Made by a program: the position numbers and the translations under genes
Notes under the pieces: generated by a model
The model's database searches: none
Told to the model about the DNA's origin: nothing
The model's input: only the letters and a program-made list of their open reading frames with translations
Origin: Edaphobacter aggregans DSM 19364
GTDB lineage: Bacteria > Acidobacteriota > Terriglobia > Terriglobales > Acidobacteriaceae
Reading direction: 5' to 3'
Assembly (NCBI RefSeq): GCF_000745965.1
Contig: NZ_JQKI01000023.1
Coordinates: 26,846-90,845 of the forward strand
DNA length: 64,000 nucleotides
In this document: positions 26,550 through 35,868 of the stretch, piece by piece
Position numbering within the stretch: position 1 is the first letter of the stretch
Layout of the letters: each line of letters begins with the position of its first letter

Positions 26550-27619
26550 GCGGTCGTAAGTTTATCAGTCCCTGAAACTCCCGCAGCCGTCAGCCCGAAC
26601 TCCCCCGCCAGCAGCTCATAACTCCTCAACCGCTTCGCCTGATCCCAGACAATCGTATTCACAATCAGCTCCCCAATCCCCAAAGCCCCAGCCATCTGCT
26701 CCAACCTCTCCCTCACCACCGCAGGAGTCCCCACAAAGTACCTCGGCCACTCCCCCTCCTCCATCGGAACCTCTCCCATCATCCGCAGCTCGCGCAACGC
26801 ATCCTCCGGCGCGGCCACCGGCTTCCGATCCCCCAGCCGAATCCTCCGCTGCAGCAGCCGAGCGCTGCTCGCCAGATACTCCGCCTCCTCTTCGGTCTCC
26901 GCGCAAACCACTCCCACCGCAACCGTCGCCTCTGGCCTCTCCGCCCGAATCCCCGGCCGGAAGTACCGCATATACGTCTCAATCGCCTCCCTCGTCTTCA
27001 CCGGCGAGAAGAAGTGCGCAAACGAGTACGGCAGCCCGTACTCCACCGCCGCCACCGCGCTCCACATGCTCGACCCCAGCATCCACACCGCCGGCCCCCT
27101 GTACTCCTCGCCCGGCGGCGGAGCCGGCATCGCCTTCACCCTCCCAAACGGATGCCCGTCAGGAAACCCATCCTCCAGGAACCCCAGCAGCTCCACCAAC
27201 TGGTCCGGGAAATCATCCTCCATCGGAGTCTTCCGGCTCCGCCTCAGCGCCAGCGACTCCATCGGCCCGCCCCCCGGAGCACGCCCCAGCCCCAGGTCCA
27301 CCCTCTCCGGATACAACCCATACAGCGTCCGAAACACCTCCGCCACCTTCAGCGGGGTGTAATGAGGCAGCATGATCCCGCCCGACCCGATCCGTATCCG
27401 CTTCGTCTCCGCCCCAATCCGCGCCAGCATGATCTCCGGAGCCGTACACGCCAGCGTATCCATCGCATGGTGCTCCGACATCCAGAACCGCCCATACCCC
27501 AGCTCATCCACCCGCCGCGCCAGCGCAATCGAGTTCTGCAAAGCCTGCGCAGGCGTCCCATCCTCGGCCACCGGCGACTGATCCAGCACCGAAAGCCGCA
27601 ACCCCGTCTTCTTATCCAT
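26546..27619 (-). CDS. LLM-class (luciferase-like) flavin-dependent oxidoreductase
   Basis: 357 residues. It begins LRLSVLDQSPVAEDGT and continues with WMSEHHAMDTLACTAPE, IRIGSGGIMLPHYTPLKVAEVF and ERVDLGLGRAPGG, the diagnostic FMN-binding strands of the MsnO8-like subgroup. It uses reduced flavin to oxidise an unknown substrate. Met at 27619 (MDKKTG) was preferred to Met at 27640 because conservation begins immediately after it. The stop overlaps the start of the frameshifted gene 26108-26549, so the two were translated together. Confidence 0.9.
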   Translation of the reverse strand: MDKKTGLRLSVLDQSPVAEDGTPAQALQNSIALARRVDELGYGRFWMSEHHAMDTLACTAPEIMLARIGAETKRIRIGSGGIMLPHYTPLKVAEVFRTLYGLYPERVDLGLGRAPGGGPMESLALRRSRKTPMEDDFPDQLVELLGFLEDGFPDGHPFGRVKAMPAPPPGEEYRGPAVWMLGSSMWSAVAAVEYGLPYSFAHFFSPVKTREAIETYMRYFRPGIRAERPEATVAVGVVCAETEEEAEYLASSARLLQRRIRLGDRKPVAAPEDALRELRMMGEVPMEEGEWPRYFVGTPAVVRERLEQMAGALGIGELIVNTIVWDQAKRLRSYELLAGEFGLTAAGVSGTDKLTTA

Positions 27620-27702
27620 AACCATCAGATGACCAACCACCCTTCGACGACCCTCGAACGAAACCTGCCATCAACCAACGAACACCTTCAGACGTCCCCC
27701 TC

Positions 27703-27772
27703 CTATCTGTGCATGGCAACGCTATCTGTGCATGGCCACGCTATCTCTCCATGGCCACGCTCTCTGCGTGCG
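27703..27772. repeat. Tandem 19-base repeat
   Basis: Three units starting at 27703, 27722 and 27741 share the form ctatctgtgcatggccacg, with one to three changes each. A shorter degenerate fourth copy (ctctctgcgtgcg) follows. The array lies in the 0.56 kb intergenic region between divergent genes. Confidence 0.85.
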
Positions 27773-27930
27773 TCATTCTGAGCCGAAGGCGAAGAACCCC
27801 CGCATTTTGCCCGTAGCGCCACCAATCCCGGGGACCATCAAAAACCTTGTCAAGTCCCAGAAACCCTCAAACCACTCATCCCAAAAGAGATGCCAAGTGC
27901 CGATTAATTCCCCGCCACTTGATATAATCA
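27771..27930. repeat. Dispersed intergenic element, copy 1
   Basis: Begins with a cgtcattctgagccgaagg motif and ends with aagtgccgattaatt at 27895-27909, followed by a C-rich tract and acttgata. The second half recurs at 50190-50222. The first motif recurs in inverse orientation near 38095-38150. No protein is encoded. I associate such elements with acidobacterial intergenic regions; that link is from memory and was not tested here. Confidence 0.6.
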
Positions 27931-27943
27931 AGTCAGCAGAGGA

Positions 27944-27971
27944 AAAGCCCTGGAGCCCCATCCAGGGCTTT
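27944..27971. terminator. Perfect 11-bp inverted repeat (hairpin)
   Basis: aaagccctgga and tccagggcttt flank a six-base loop (gcccca). It lies upstream of both flanking genes, which are divergent, so it does not terminate either. It may belong to the dispersed element or be an attenuator-like hairpin ahead of deoC. Confidence 0.6.
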
Positions 27972-28177
27972 CTCATTGCGCATAAAAATACGCATTATCA
28001 AGACTTTGCACGAAACCACGCAGTATTTTCAATAACTTAGCACCAAAGTACCACGCTAAGTATATTGTTTCGAATACTTTGCACAAAATTGACGGGAAGG
28101 CTAACCCTCCCACTGCCAGACTTAACCACCTTGTGATAGAAACAGACCGGCCCGGAACCAGGGTCCAAAGGAGAAAC

Positions 28178-28957
28178 ATGAGCAGCCTGTCGCACCCGGA
28201 ACCACAGACCTTCGACGCAAACACCTTCGCCGCTCACACCCTCTCCTCTCCCCAAAACCTCGCCGCCATCCTCGACCACACCCTGCTCAAGACCGACGCC
28301 ACCCGCGCCCAGGTCCTCCAGCTCTGCCACGAGGCCGCCTCGCACCGCTTCGCCTGCGCCATGGTCAACCCCACCTGGGTCCAGCTCGCTGCCTCCGCCC
28401 TCCAGGGAACCGGCATCCCCGTCGGCGTCGTCATCGGCTTCCCGCTCGGTGCCACCCTCTCCGCCTCCAAGCGCGACGAGACCGCCCGCGTCCTCAAATA
28501 TGGCGCCCACGAAGTCGACATGGTCCTCAACATCGGCCTCCTCAAGTCCGCCACACACGCCGACTACGAGGCCGTCAAGCAGGACATCCGCGGCGTCGTC
28601 GAGCTCGCCCACGGCGCCGGAGCCATCGTCAAGGTCATCCTCGAGACCTGCCTTCTCACGTTCGAAGAGAAGCTCCGCGCCTCCGAGCTCGCCCTCGCCG
28701 CCGGGGCCGACTTCCTCAAGACCTCTACCGGCTTCTCCACCGGCGGAGCAACTGTCGACGACATTGCCCTGCTCCGCGGAGTCGCCGGAACCCGCGCCGG
28801 CGTCAAGGCCTCCGGCGGAGTCCGCTCCCTCGCCGACGCCTCCGCCATGCTCCACGCCGGAGCCACCCGCATCGGCGCCAGCGCCAGCGTCAAGATCGTC
28901 TCCGAACTCTCCGATCGCCAGCCCGAATCCTCGCCGGCCCCATCATCCGGCTACTGA
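28178..28957 (+). CDS. deoC: Deoxyribose-phosphate aldolase
   Basis: Splits 2-deoxyribose-5-phosphate into acetaldehyde and glyceraldehyde-3-phosphate through a Schiff base. 259 residues. The core has [39 protein letters not shown] (catalytic Lys region), [14 protein letters not shown] (Schiff-base Lys in LKTST) and VKASGGVRS. The ATG at 28178 follows aaaggagaaac, an excellent ribosome site; the open frame extends 33 codons further upstream without one. It works with the deoA and cdd products encoded 8-10 kb upstream. Confidence 0.95.
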   Translation: MSSLSHPEPQTFDANTFAAHTLSSPQNLAAILDHTLLKTDATRAQVLQLCHEAASHRFACAMVNPTWVQLAASALQGTGIPVGVVIGFPLGATLSASKRDETARVLKYGAHEVDMVLNIGLLKSATHADYEAVKQDIRGVVELAHGAGAIVKVILETCLLTFEEKLRASELALAAGADFLKTSTGFSTGGATVDDIALLRGVAGTRAGVKASGGVRSLADASAMLHAGATRIGASASVKIVSELSDRQPESSPAPSSGY

Positions 28958-29057
28958 TGCGGGCGAGCCAGAATCCTTCCGGGATACACCAGAATCCATT
29001 CTGGAAGAGAAAACGTGAACTCCCCACAGCCCGTCAGTAGTATCATCGCCTCTTCCC

Positions 29058-30947
29058 ATGTCCACAGCCGACAAACAGCGACGTGTAGCCTCCCCCTCTG
29101 CGCCGGCGGCCCCCCAGGCCACCGCCTCTGAGCACGCCTTCGAAGGAGACTACCGGCCAAGCGCCGACGAGGCCGCCGTCGGTGCACAGCCGTCCAACAT
29201 CCGCGTCGAACCCGTCCACCAGGTCGACTTCCTCCACTCCCTCGCCGACGCCCTCAACACCACCCTCGACCTAAACACCCTGATGCACCGCGTCGCGGAC
29301 CTCGTTCGCGCCGTGATCGACTACCGCATCTTCGCCATCCTCCTCATCAACGACCGCACCCAGGAGCTCTGGATGCGCTTCCAGATTGGCCATACCGCCG
29401 AGGTCGAGCGTGCGCGCATCAAGATGGGCCGCGGAATCATCGGACAGTCCGCCCTCCAGCGCAGGACGCTCCGCGTCGACGACGTCTCCAAGGACGAGCA
29501 CTACATCCCGGCCAACCCCAACGTCCGCTCCGAGCTCGCCGTCCCGCTCATCGTAAAAAATCGCGTCATCGGAGTCCTCGACATCGAATCCGAGATTCCC
29601 GGCTTCTTCACCGCCGAGCACCAACGCCTGCTCGAGCTGGTCGCCTCGCGCATGGCCATCGCAGTCGAAAACGCCCGCCTCTACACCCGCGTCTCGCGCC
29701 AGGCCCAGACCCTGACCGTGCTCAACGAGATCTCCCGCGAGATCACCAGCATCCTCGACCTCGACGATCTGCTCGAGCGCATCGGCCAGCTCCTTAAACG
29801 CGTCATCGACTACCACATGTTCGCCATCCTGCTCTGGAACGAGCGAACCCAGCAGTTCGAGCACCGCTTCACCTCCCGCTACGGAGAGCGCGTCTTGCGC
29901 GAGCGCAACGTCTCGCTCGGCCAGGGTCTCATCGGAACCGCCGCCCAGCTCCGCGAGCCCATCCTCGCCCCCGACGTCTGCAAAGACCCCCGCTACCTCG
30001 AGGCCAGCCCCGAGGTCCGCTCCGAGCTCGCCGTGCCGCTCATCTATAAAGGTCAGGTCATCGGCGTCATCGACCTCGAGCACACGCGGGTGAACTACTA
30101 CAACGAGGACCATCAGCGCACGCTCTCCACGCTCGCGGCGCAGGTCGGCATCTCCATCGCGAATGCCCGGCTCTACCAGCGCATCCACGAGGAAGAGCAG
30201 CGCATGGAGCGCGACCTCGAGATGGCCCGGAAGGTCCAGCTCCGCCTGATGCCGCCGCAGCCTCCGAAGCTCGATCGCGCCGAGTTTGCCGCTCGATTCA
30301 TGGCGGCGCGCTCCATCGGAGGCGACATCTACGACTTCCTCGACTACGGCCCGGGCCGCATCGCCCTGGCCATCGGCGATGTGAGCGGAAAGGCTGCTCC
30401 GGCGGCACTCTACGCCGCGCTCGTCAGCGGCATCCTTCGCTCGCTGGCCACGCAAAACCTTTCACCCGCAGCCCTGCTGGCCGCGCTCAACGACCAACTC
30501 CAGGAGCGCAGGCTCGACTCCCAATATGTGACGATGCTGATCGCCATCTGGGACGACTCCAACCAGACCCTCCAGATCGCCAACGCCGGCTCCGTGCAGC
30601 CGCTCTTCGTCTCTCTCACCTCCACCGGCTCCAGAACCTTGGTTGACGTGAAGACCATCCAGGCCGAAGGCTTTCCCCTCGGCCTCTTCCCCGACGTCGA
30701 ATATGAGGAGTTCACCCTCTCCACCCGCACCGGCGACCTGATCGTCTTCTTCTCCGACGGCATTCCGGACGCAGAGAACGCCACCGGCGAGATGTTCGGC
30801 ACGGAGCGACTCGTCAAGGTCCTCAAGTCGCTCCGCCAACCCACTGCCGCCTCCGCCGTCCATGCCATCCTCGACTCTGTCTCTAAGTTTCAGGCAGGAA
30901 CCGAGCACTTCGACGACGAGACGTTAGTCCTCCTCCGCGTCCTCTAG
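29058..30947 (+). CDS. GAF-GAF-PP2C (SpoIIE/RsbU-type) serine phosphatase
   Basis: 629 residues. A disordered N-terminus (about 1-50) precedes two GAF sensor domains (about 60-205 and 225-380), each with an ELAVPLI-type strand (SELAVPLIVKNRVIGVLDIE and SELAVPLIYKGQVIGVIDLE). A short coiled linker (EEEQRMERDLEMARKVQ) leads to the phosphatase, with metal ligands in SIGGDIYDF, GDVSGK and FFSDGIPDAEN. Such proteins dephosphorylate anti-anti-sigma factors in partner-switching networks. No partner is encoded beside it; the nearest HATPase candidate is 16 kb away (47020-47877). Confidence 0.93.
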   Translation: MSTADKQRRVASPSAPAAPQATASEHAFEGDYRPSADEAAVGAQPSNIRVEPVHQVDFLHSLADALNTTLDLNTLMHRVADLVRAVIDYRIFAILLINDRTQELWMRFQIGHTAEVERARIKMGRGIIGQSALQRRTLRVDDVSKDEHYIPANPNVRSELAVPLIVKNRVIGVLDIESEIPGFFTAEHQRLLELVASRMAIAVENARLYTRVSRQAQTLTVLNEISREITSILDLDDLLERIGQLLKRVIDYHMFAILLWNERTQQFEHRFTSRYGERVLRERNVSLGQGLIGTAAQLREPILAPDVCKDPRYLEASPEVRSELAVPLIYKGQVIGVIDLEHTRVNYYNEDHQRTLSTLAAQVGISIANARLYQRIHEEEQRMERDLEMARKVQLRLMPPQPPKLDRAEFAARFMAARSIGGDIYDFLDYGPGRIALAIGDVSGKAAPAALYAALVSGILRSLATQNLSPAALLAALNDQLQERRLDSQYVTMLIAIWDDSNQTLQIANAGSVQPLFVSLTSTGSRTLVDVKTIQAEGFPLGLFPDVEYEEFTLSTRTGDLIVFFSDGIPDAENATGEMFGTERLVKVLKSLRQPTAASAVHAILDSVSKFQAGTEHFDDETLVLLRVL

Positions 30948-30992
30948 TGCCAGCTGACGCTCTTCCACGGTGAAGGCGTTAGGATAGAAGTA

Positions 30993-32315
30993 ATGTCCTC
31001 CATCACGACGCAACAGACTTCGACCTCTCCCACGCCCCAGATTGTTGGTCCAGCTCGCTCCTTCCAGGGATCGGTGACGGTTCCCGGCGACAAGTCCATC
31101 TCGCACCGTTACGCGATGCTGGCCGGGCTGGCCGAGGGAACGACGCGACTGAACAACTTCTCGACCGGAGCCGATCCGCACTCGACGCTGGGCTGCATGG
31201 AGGCGCTCGGCGCCAGTGTCGTCAAGGCCGGAACTTCGATTGAAGTGACAGGCACCGCGGGCGCATTGCAGCAGCCCACGGGCAATCTGGACTGCGGCAA
31301 CTCCGGCAGCACGATGCGCATGCTTGCGGGGATCATCGCTCCTCACCCGTACACCTTCACGCTCATAGGCGATCACTCACTGACGATGCGGCCGATGGAG
31401 CGAATCCGCAAGCCCCTGGCGGCAATGGGGGCCCGAATTGACCTCATCGACGGTCATGCCCCGATGACGATCCACGGCGGCCCGCTCAAGGCAATCGACT
31501 TTGAGACGCCGATTCCGTCGGCACAGGTAAAAACCGCCGTGCTCTTCGCCGGCCTGCAGGCCGAAGGAACGACCAGCCTCTCGGAAGCAGTCAGGACCCG
31601 CGATCATTCCGAACACGCGCTCAGGGCCTTCGGCGCTACGCTCACGCGCAAGGGGGAGAGGCTGAGCATCGCCGGCGGCCAGCGGCTCACGGGGATCGAC
31701 GCAACGGTTCCCGGAGACATCTCCTCGGCTGCATTCTTCCTCTCCGCTGCCCTGCTCTTCCCGGACTCGAACCTCGTGCTGGATTCCATCGGCATGAACC
31801 CGACGCGGGCGGCGCTGCTCGATGTCATCGCGACGCTCGGTGGAAAGATCAAGGTCCTGATGGTGGAAGAGCACAACGGCGAGATGATCGGAACCATCCA
31901 GGTGAATCGCTCGCCCGAGGGCCTGAAGGGAGCGCAGATCGCGGGAGCCTTATCAGCTCAGCTTATCGATGAACTTCCCGTGCTGGCCGCCATCGCGCCC
32001 TACACGCGTGATGGTGTGACGATCCGCGATGCAAAGGAGCTTCGCATCAAAGAGTCCGATCGTATCGCCCTGGTTGCGAAGAACCTGAAAGCGATGGGAG
32101 CTGAGCTGACCGAGTTCGAGGACGGCCTGGCAATTCCGGGCAACCAGCAGCTTCATGGCGCGGAGATCGACTCGGGAAGCGATCATCGCATCGCGATGGC
32201 GTTTGCAATTGCCGCTCTGCGAGCGACGAGCGAGAACGTGATCCATGGCGCCGACGCGGCCGCGATCTCGTTCCCGGAGTTCTTCCAGTTTCTGAACGAA
32301 CTCGCCCAGCGATAG
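30993..32315 (+). CDS. aroA: 3-phosphoshikimate 1-carboxyvinyltransferase (EPSP synthase)
   Basis: Sixth step of the shikimate pathway, joining phosphoenolpyruvate to shikimate-3-phosphate. 440 residues. Signatures are VPGDKSISHRYAMLAGLA, the family pattern around LDCGNSGSTMRMLAG, and KESDRIALVAKNL near the C-terminus. PQ/VKTAVLFAGLQA and HRIAMAFAIAAL are also present. It stands alone on the plus strand, 45 bases after the phosphatase gene, with the convergent GT9 gene following. Confidence 0.96.
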   Translation: MSSITTQQTSTSPTPQIVGPARSFQGSVTVPGDKSISHRYAMLAGLAEGTTRLNNFSTGADPHSTLGCMEALGASVVKAGTSIEVTGTAGALQQPTGNLDCGNSGSTMRMLAGIIAPHPYTFTLIGDHSLTMRPMERIRKPLAAMGARIDLIDGHAPMTIHGGPLKAIDFETPIPSAQVKTAVLFAGLQAEGTTSLSEAVRTRDHSEHALRAFGATLTRKGERLSIAGGQRLTGIDATVPGDISSAAFFLSAALLFPDSNLVLDSIGMNPTRAALLDVIATLGGKIKVLMVEEHNGEMIGTIQVNRSPEGLKGAQIAGALSAQLIDELPVLAAIAPYTRDGVTIRDAKELRIKESDRIALVAKNLKAMGAELTEFEDGLAIPGNQQLHGAEIDSGSDHRIAMAFAIAALRATSENVIHGADAAAISFPEFFQFLNELAQR

Positions 32316-32331
32316 CCTGAACCTAAAATAG

Positions 32332-33483
32332 TTAGAGGTGATCGACCGTGGACGTGCCGGCGGCGGCGCGCTCGGCGCGGCTGGCGGCACAAGGCGGGTA
32401 TAGCGTGAGCAGCTCTTCGAGAGCCACGATAACATCCCCCGCATGAACCTCGTCCAGTTGGTAGTTCGGCGGAATGTCGTCGCGATCCTCTCCGCGGAGG
32501 ATGCGTACCTGCGGGAGCCCGAGCGGAAGCCACTCGATAGGCCGCTGCCAAGAAGGACCGATGACAACCATCGGCACTCCCACCGCGCGGCCAACGTGCA
32601 TGGTTCCCGTGTCCAACGAGACGGCGGCATCGCTGATCGCAAGCAGCGCAGCCAGCTCGGTGACTGATGTTCGACCAGCCAGTGAAGCGCCGATGCCTCC
32701 TGCGGCCTGACGAATCTGGTCGATAAGTTCACGATCGGCGCTCGTCCCAACGTACGCGACAGCGCAGCCGAGGACCTCGTGAGTGTGCCGGATCACCTGC
32801 GCGAAGCGGCTGGTGTGCCACCCGGTGCGCTGGCCTCCGCTGTTCTGGGTGACGAAGAGGACGAGTGGGCTGTCCTCGGGGTTGGCGATGCGGACGAGTG
32901 ACTCGGCGGCGGCAAGATCGGCCGGTGAGAAGTAGACGCGAGGCTCGATGTGAGTGGGCGGCGCGCCAGCGAGCGAGGCGAGCTGGAGGTTGTTGCCTAT
33001 GAGACTTCGCTGGAGATCGTAGGCGAGCGGACGATGGTAGAGGGCGCGATGGATGGTGAAGCCTCCGCGCGTCGCGGGGCCGGCGAGCAGGGCGAGCGCG
33101 GCGATGCGGGTGCGCTGGTCGGAGGCTCCGGTGAGGATCAGCGACGGGCGGACGGAGCGGCGGGCAAGCTCGGCGCCGAGGACGCTCGCGGCGGAGCGGG
33201 TTGTGGCGAGTGGATCTGGGGTCTCGATGAGGTGGTCGAGGAAGGGATGGTTGCGCAGGAGCGCGAGGCCGAGGCCGCGGGTCGCAACCGTGAGGGTGCT
33301 TGAAGGGTTTGCGCGCTTGATCGCCTCATAAACCGGCGTGAGATGGACGCAGCAACCGAGCGGAAGCATGTATTCGAGGATCAGGATGCTCTCGGGAGAG
33401 GATGCAGGAGCTGGGCGAATGAGGCGTTCGGCGGAGAGAAGGGCGCGGGCCGAGAGGCGTATGGCGGTCTCTTTCAAAGGCAT
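32332..33483 (-). CDS. Glycosyltransferase family 9 (heptosyltransferase-like)
   Basis: 383 residues with the two Rossmann lobes of GT-B enzymes. The N-lobe has ILILEYMLPLGCCVHLTPVYEAIKRANP, and the C-lobe has VLFVTQNSGGQRTGWHTSRFAQVI and LAALLAISDAAVSLDTGTMHVGRAVGVPMVVIGPS (nucleotide-sugar binding). GT9 enzymes usually add heptose to lipopolysaccharide inner core. The start at 33483 (MPLKETAIRL) was chosen because the upstream extension of 41 codons is low-complexity shadow sequence. The donor and acceptor sugars are not predictable. Confidence 0.87.
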   Translation of the reverse strand: MPLKETAIRLSARALLSAERLIRPAPASSPESILILEYMLPLGCCVHLTPVYEAIKRANPSSTLTVATRGLGLALLRNHPFLDHLIETPDPLATTRSAASVLGAELARRSVRPSLILTGASDQRTRIAALALLAGPATRGGFTIHRALYHRPLAYDLQRSLIGNNLQLASLAGAPPTHIEPRVYFSPADLAAAESLVRIANPEDSPLVLFVTQNSGGQRTGWHTSRFAQVIRHTHEVLGCAVAYVGTSADRELIDQIRQAAGGIGASLAGRTSVTELAALLAISDAAVSLDTGTMHVGRAVGVPMVVIGPSWQRPIEWLPLGLPQVRILRGEDRDDIPPNYQLDEVHAGDVIVALEELLTLYPPCAASRAERAAAGTSTVDHL

Positions 33484-33523
33484 TCGTTGGTCGTGCTCGC
33501 TGATCCTGTGATTCGGGGGGAAG

Positions 33524-34054
33524 CTACATCTTATAGCGGCCCATCTCGTCGTCGTTGAGGTTCTCGAGCCAGCGGCGCATCTCGTCGGCGTTGACGGTCT
33601 GGGCACCGGCGGCGGCCTGGCGTGAGTTCTCGAGGACCTCGCGGTTGACGTAGATCGGGCAGTCCCAGCGCAGGGCTAGCGCGATGGCGTCCGACGGGCG
33701 GGCGTCCATGGCGACGGTCTCGCCTGCGTGGTCCATCCAGATGACGGCGTAAAAGGTGTCCTCGCGCAGCTCGGAGACGACGACCTTGCGGACCTCGGCG
33801 TTCAGATTGCGCGCCATGTTCTGCATTAGGTCGTGGGTCATCGGTCGCGGCGTCGCCGTCTTCTCAAGCTCGAGCGCGATGGCATTGGCCTCGAAGATCC
33901 CCACCCAGATGGGCAGCACCGTATCGCTGGCGATGTCCTTGAGGACGATGATGGGCATGTTGGTGACCGGGTCCATCATGAGGCCGCGAATCTGCATCTC
34001 GACCTCGTCGGGGGCTTGCGTCGCGGATTGGGGAGCCTGGGCGATCATCTTCAA
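33524..34054 (-). CDS. Bifunctional nuclease family protein (BFN / DUF151)
   Basis: 176 residues. The family core is visible: MQIRGLMMDPVTNMPIIVLKD, LPIWVGIFEANAIALEL, and the strongly conserved DARPSDAIALALRWDCPIYV. Members have been described with RNase and DNase activity, but their role in most bacteria is unclear. Its start overlaps the miaB stop by four bases, so it is translated in step with miaB. Confidence 0.92.
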   Translation of the reverse strand: MKMIAQAPQSATQAPDEVEMQIRGLMMDPVTNMPIIVLKDIASDTVLPIWVGIFEANAIALELEKTATPRPMTHDLMQNMARNLNAEVRKVVVSELREDTFYAVIWMDHAGETVAMDARPSDAIALALRWDCPIYVNREVLENSRQAAAGAQTVNADEMRRWLENLNDDEMGRYKM

Positions 34055-35484
34055 TTCAATACGACGAGGGGTTGGGGTTGAATGGTGGCCTGAAAGGGTA
34101 CCGCACCCGTCACAGCTTCGCCAATAAGGCAGTTTGGCATCGTTTTGGTGATGTAGATCGGAAGATAGCTTCCAATCGGCGGCTCGGGCGTTCCTGCCGT
34201 AAGGGTGAAGTTGACGGTCTTGTTCTGGGACGAGCGGCCTACGATCTGGCCGCGCGCCGGGTTGTAGCTCTCGACCATCACCTCGACGGTCTGGTTGAGG
34301 TGGCGGGCGTAGTGCTCGCGCTGGATCTCGCGCTGGCGGTCGTTGAGGATGCGCAGGCGCTCCGTCTTCACCTCGTCGGGGATGATGTCGGGCATCGTCA
34401 CGGCGGGCGTATTGGGCCGGGGTGAGAACTTGAAGGCGAAGACGGCGTCGTACCGGACGGCGCCGAGCAGCGTAATGGTCTCCTCGAAGTCGGCTTCGGT
34501 CTCGCCCGGGAAGCCGACGATCATGTCACTGGTGATCGAGATGTCGCGCTTGGCGCCGTGAATCCAGCTCATCCGCTCCAGGTACCAGTCGCGTGTGTAT
34601 TCGCGTGACATCGCGTGCAGAACGGCGGAGGAACCGGACTGGACCGGAAGGTGGATGTGGTCGCAGATTGTTGGTGTCGCGTCGATTGCTTCGACGATGT
34701 CGCGCGTGAAGTCGCGGGGGTGCGAGGTGGTGAAGCGGACCCGCCTGATGCCCGGGATGCTGCCAACGGCGGTCAGAAGCTCGGCGAAGCTGAGGCGGCC
34801 CGAGGGGTCGCGCCAGCTGTTGACGTTCTGGCCGAGGAGCTGGATGTCGGTGAAGCCCTGAGCGGCCATGCGGCGGGCCTCGACGAGGACGGAGGCCGAG
34901 GTGCGGGAGCGCTCCTTGCCGCGCGTGTAGGGCACGACGCAGTAGGCACAGAACTTGTCGCAGCCCTCGATGATGGTGATGTAGCCGCGGTGCGGGTTGG
35001 AGCGGACGGTGAACTCGGTGTCGAAGGTCTCGTCGGTCTGGCGGTCGTCGAGGCCGGTGATTCGGGTCTCGCCGGCCTCGAGGCGCTGCAACATGCCGGG
35101 CAGGTTGCGGTAGGAGGCTGAGCCGGCGACGATCGAGACATAGGGGGCGCGCTCGAAGATGCGCTCGCCCTCCTGCTGGGCGACGCAGCCGATGACGGCA
35201 AACTTCTTACCCTCGCCCTGCATGCGCTTGTATTCATTCAGCCGGTGGAAGACCTTCTGCTCGGCCTTGTCGCGGATGGAACAGGTGTTGTAGAGGATGA
35301 GGCCGGCCTCGGCCTCGTCGGAGACCTGGGTGTAGCCTTCGTGCTCGAGGGTGCCGATGACCTTCTCCGAGTCATGGGCGTTCATCTGGCAGCCGAAGGT
35401 CTCGATATAAAACGTCTTGCTCACGGGAACAGTATATCGTTCGGCGCCGTCTTCCCTGCCGGGTTGTTCTGTAAATGCCGTCAT
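34051..35484 (-). CDS. miaB: tRNA-2-methylthio-N6-isopentenyladenosine synthase
   Basis: Radical-SAM methylthiotransferase modifying A37 of tRNAs that read U-starting codons. 477 residues in the standard order: UPF0004 domain (FYIETFGCQMNAHDSEKV, first cluster Cys), radical SAM domain with the CxxxCxxC cluster in EGCDKFCAYCVVPYTRG, and C-terminal TRAM domain (MVESYNPARGQIVGRSSQNKTV). The Met at 35484 gives an N-terminal extension of about 20 residues; a GTG at about 35424 directly before SKTFYIETFG is the other option. It is coupled to the downstream bifunctional nuclease gene. Confidence 0.95.
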   Translation of the reverse strand: MTAFTEQPGREDGAERYTVPVSKTFYIETFGCQMNAHDSEKVIGTLEHEGYTQVSDEAEAGLILYNTCSIRDKAEQKVFHRLNEYKRMQGEGKKFAVIGCVAQQEGERIFERAPYVSIVAGSASYRNLPGMLQRLEAGETRITGLDDRQTDETFDTEFTVRSNPHRGYITIIEGCDKFCAYCVVPYTRGKERSRTSASVLVEARRMAAQGFTDIQLLGQNVNSWRDPSGRLSFAELLTAVGSIPGIRRVRFTTSHPRDFTRDIVEAIDATPTICDHIHLPVQSGSSAVLHAMSREYTRDWYLERMSWIHGAKRDISITSDMIVGFPGETEADFEETITLLGAVRYDAVFAFKFSPRPNTPAVTMPDIIPDEVKTERLRILNDRQREIQREHYARHLNQTVEVMVESYNPARGQIVGRSSQNKTVNFTLTAGTPEPPIGSYLPIYITKTMPNCLIGEAVTGAVPFQATIQPQPLVVLN

Positions 35485-35591
35485 CTGCCTTGATCCACCC
35501 CCTCCCTGCCAAATGTGTGCAAACTATTCAAACGAGAGAATATAGCCGGGTACTTCGGTACGGCGTGTTCTCCATGTTACGTGCAAAGACG

Positions 35592-35618
35592 AAAGCCCGG
35601 CTCGTGAAGCCGGGCTTT
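35592..35618 (-). terminator. Strong hairpin, probable terminator
   Basis: An 11-bp perfect stem (aaagcccggct / agccgggcttt) with a five-base loop. It is T-rich on both sides. It lies about 250 bases past the stop of the minus-strand membrane gene and upstream of miaB, so it best fits a terminator insulating miaB. Confidence 0.75.
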
Positions 35619-35639
35619 GCTTTATTCCTGATTTAAGAA

Positions 35640-35868
35640 TAGCAGGTCGTGTCAAGGTGTTCGCTGAAAAGGCGGACTTTTTGCTTTGTTTATAAGGAGA
35701 TAGCTAGTGGGTTGCCAGGTCGGGCCTTCATTCAGCCCTTGGGTTTCGCGTTTCCCTTACCCTGGGAGTTGCCCCCATGCGGGTATGGGTCGGGCCTTTG
35801 GCCCTTGGAAGCAGGCTGGCAGAAAGCAGCGCCTTCGGCGCCTGGGCGAAGAGAGGAAGGAGCACCCA
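35640..35868. other. Intergenic region with paired gggcctt motifs
   Basis: No gene is supported. The stretch carries cgggccttcattcagccctt, gttgcccccatgcgggtatggg and tcgggcctttggcccttgg, each capable of local pairing. A ribosome-site-like ataaggag near 35691 precedes no convincing ORF. The pattern resembles a mobile intergenic repeat more than coding DNA. Confidence 0.5.

Noticed and set aside
28037..28855. Minus-strand ORF opposite deoC
   Set aside because: Gly/Glu/Asp-rich shadow; deoC catalytic motifs fix the coding strand.
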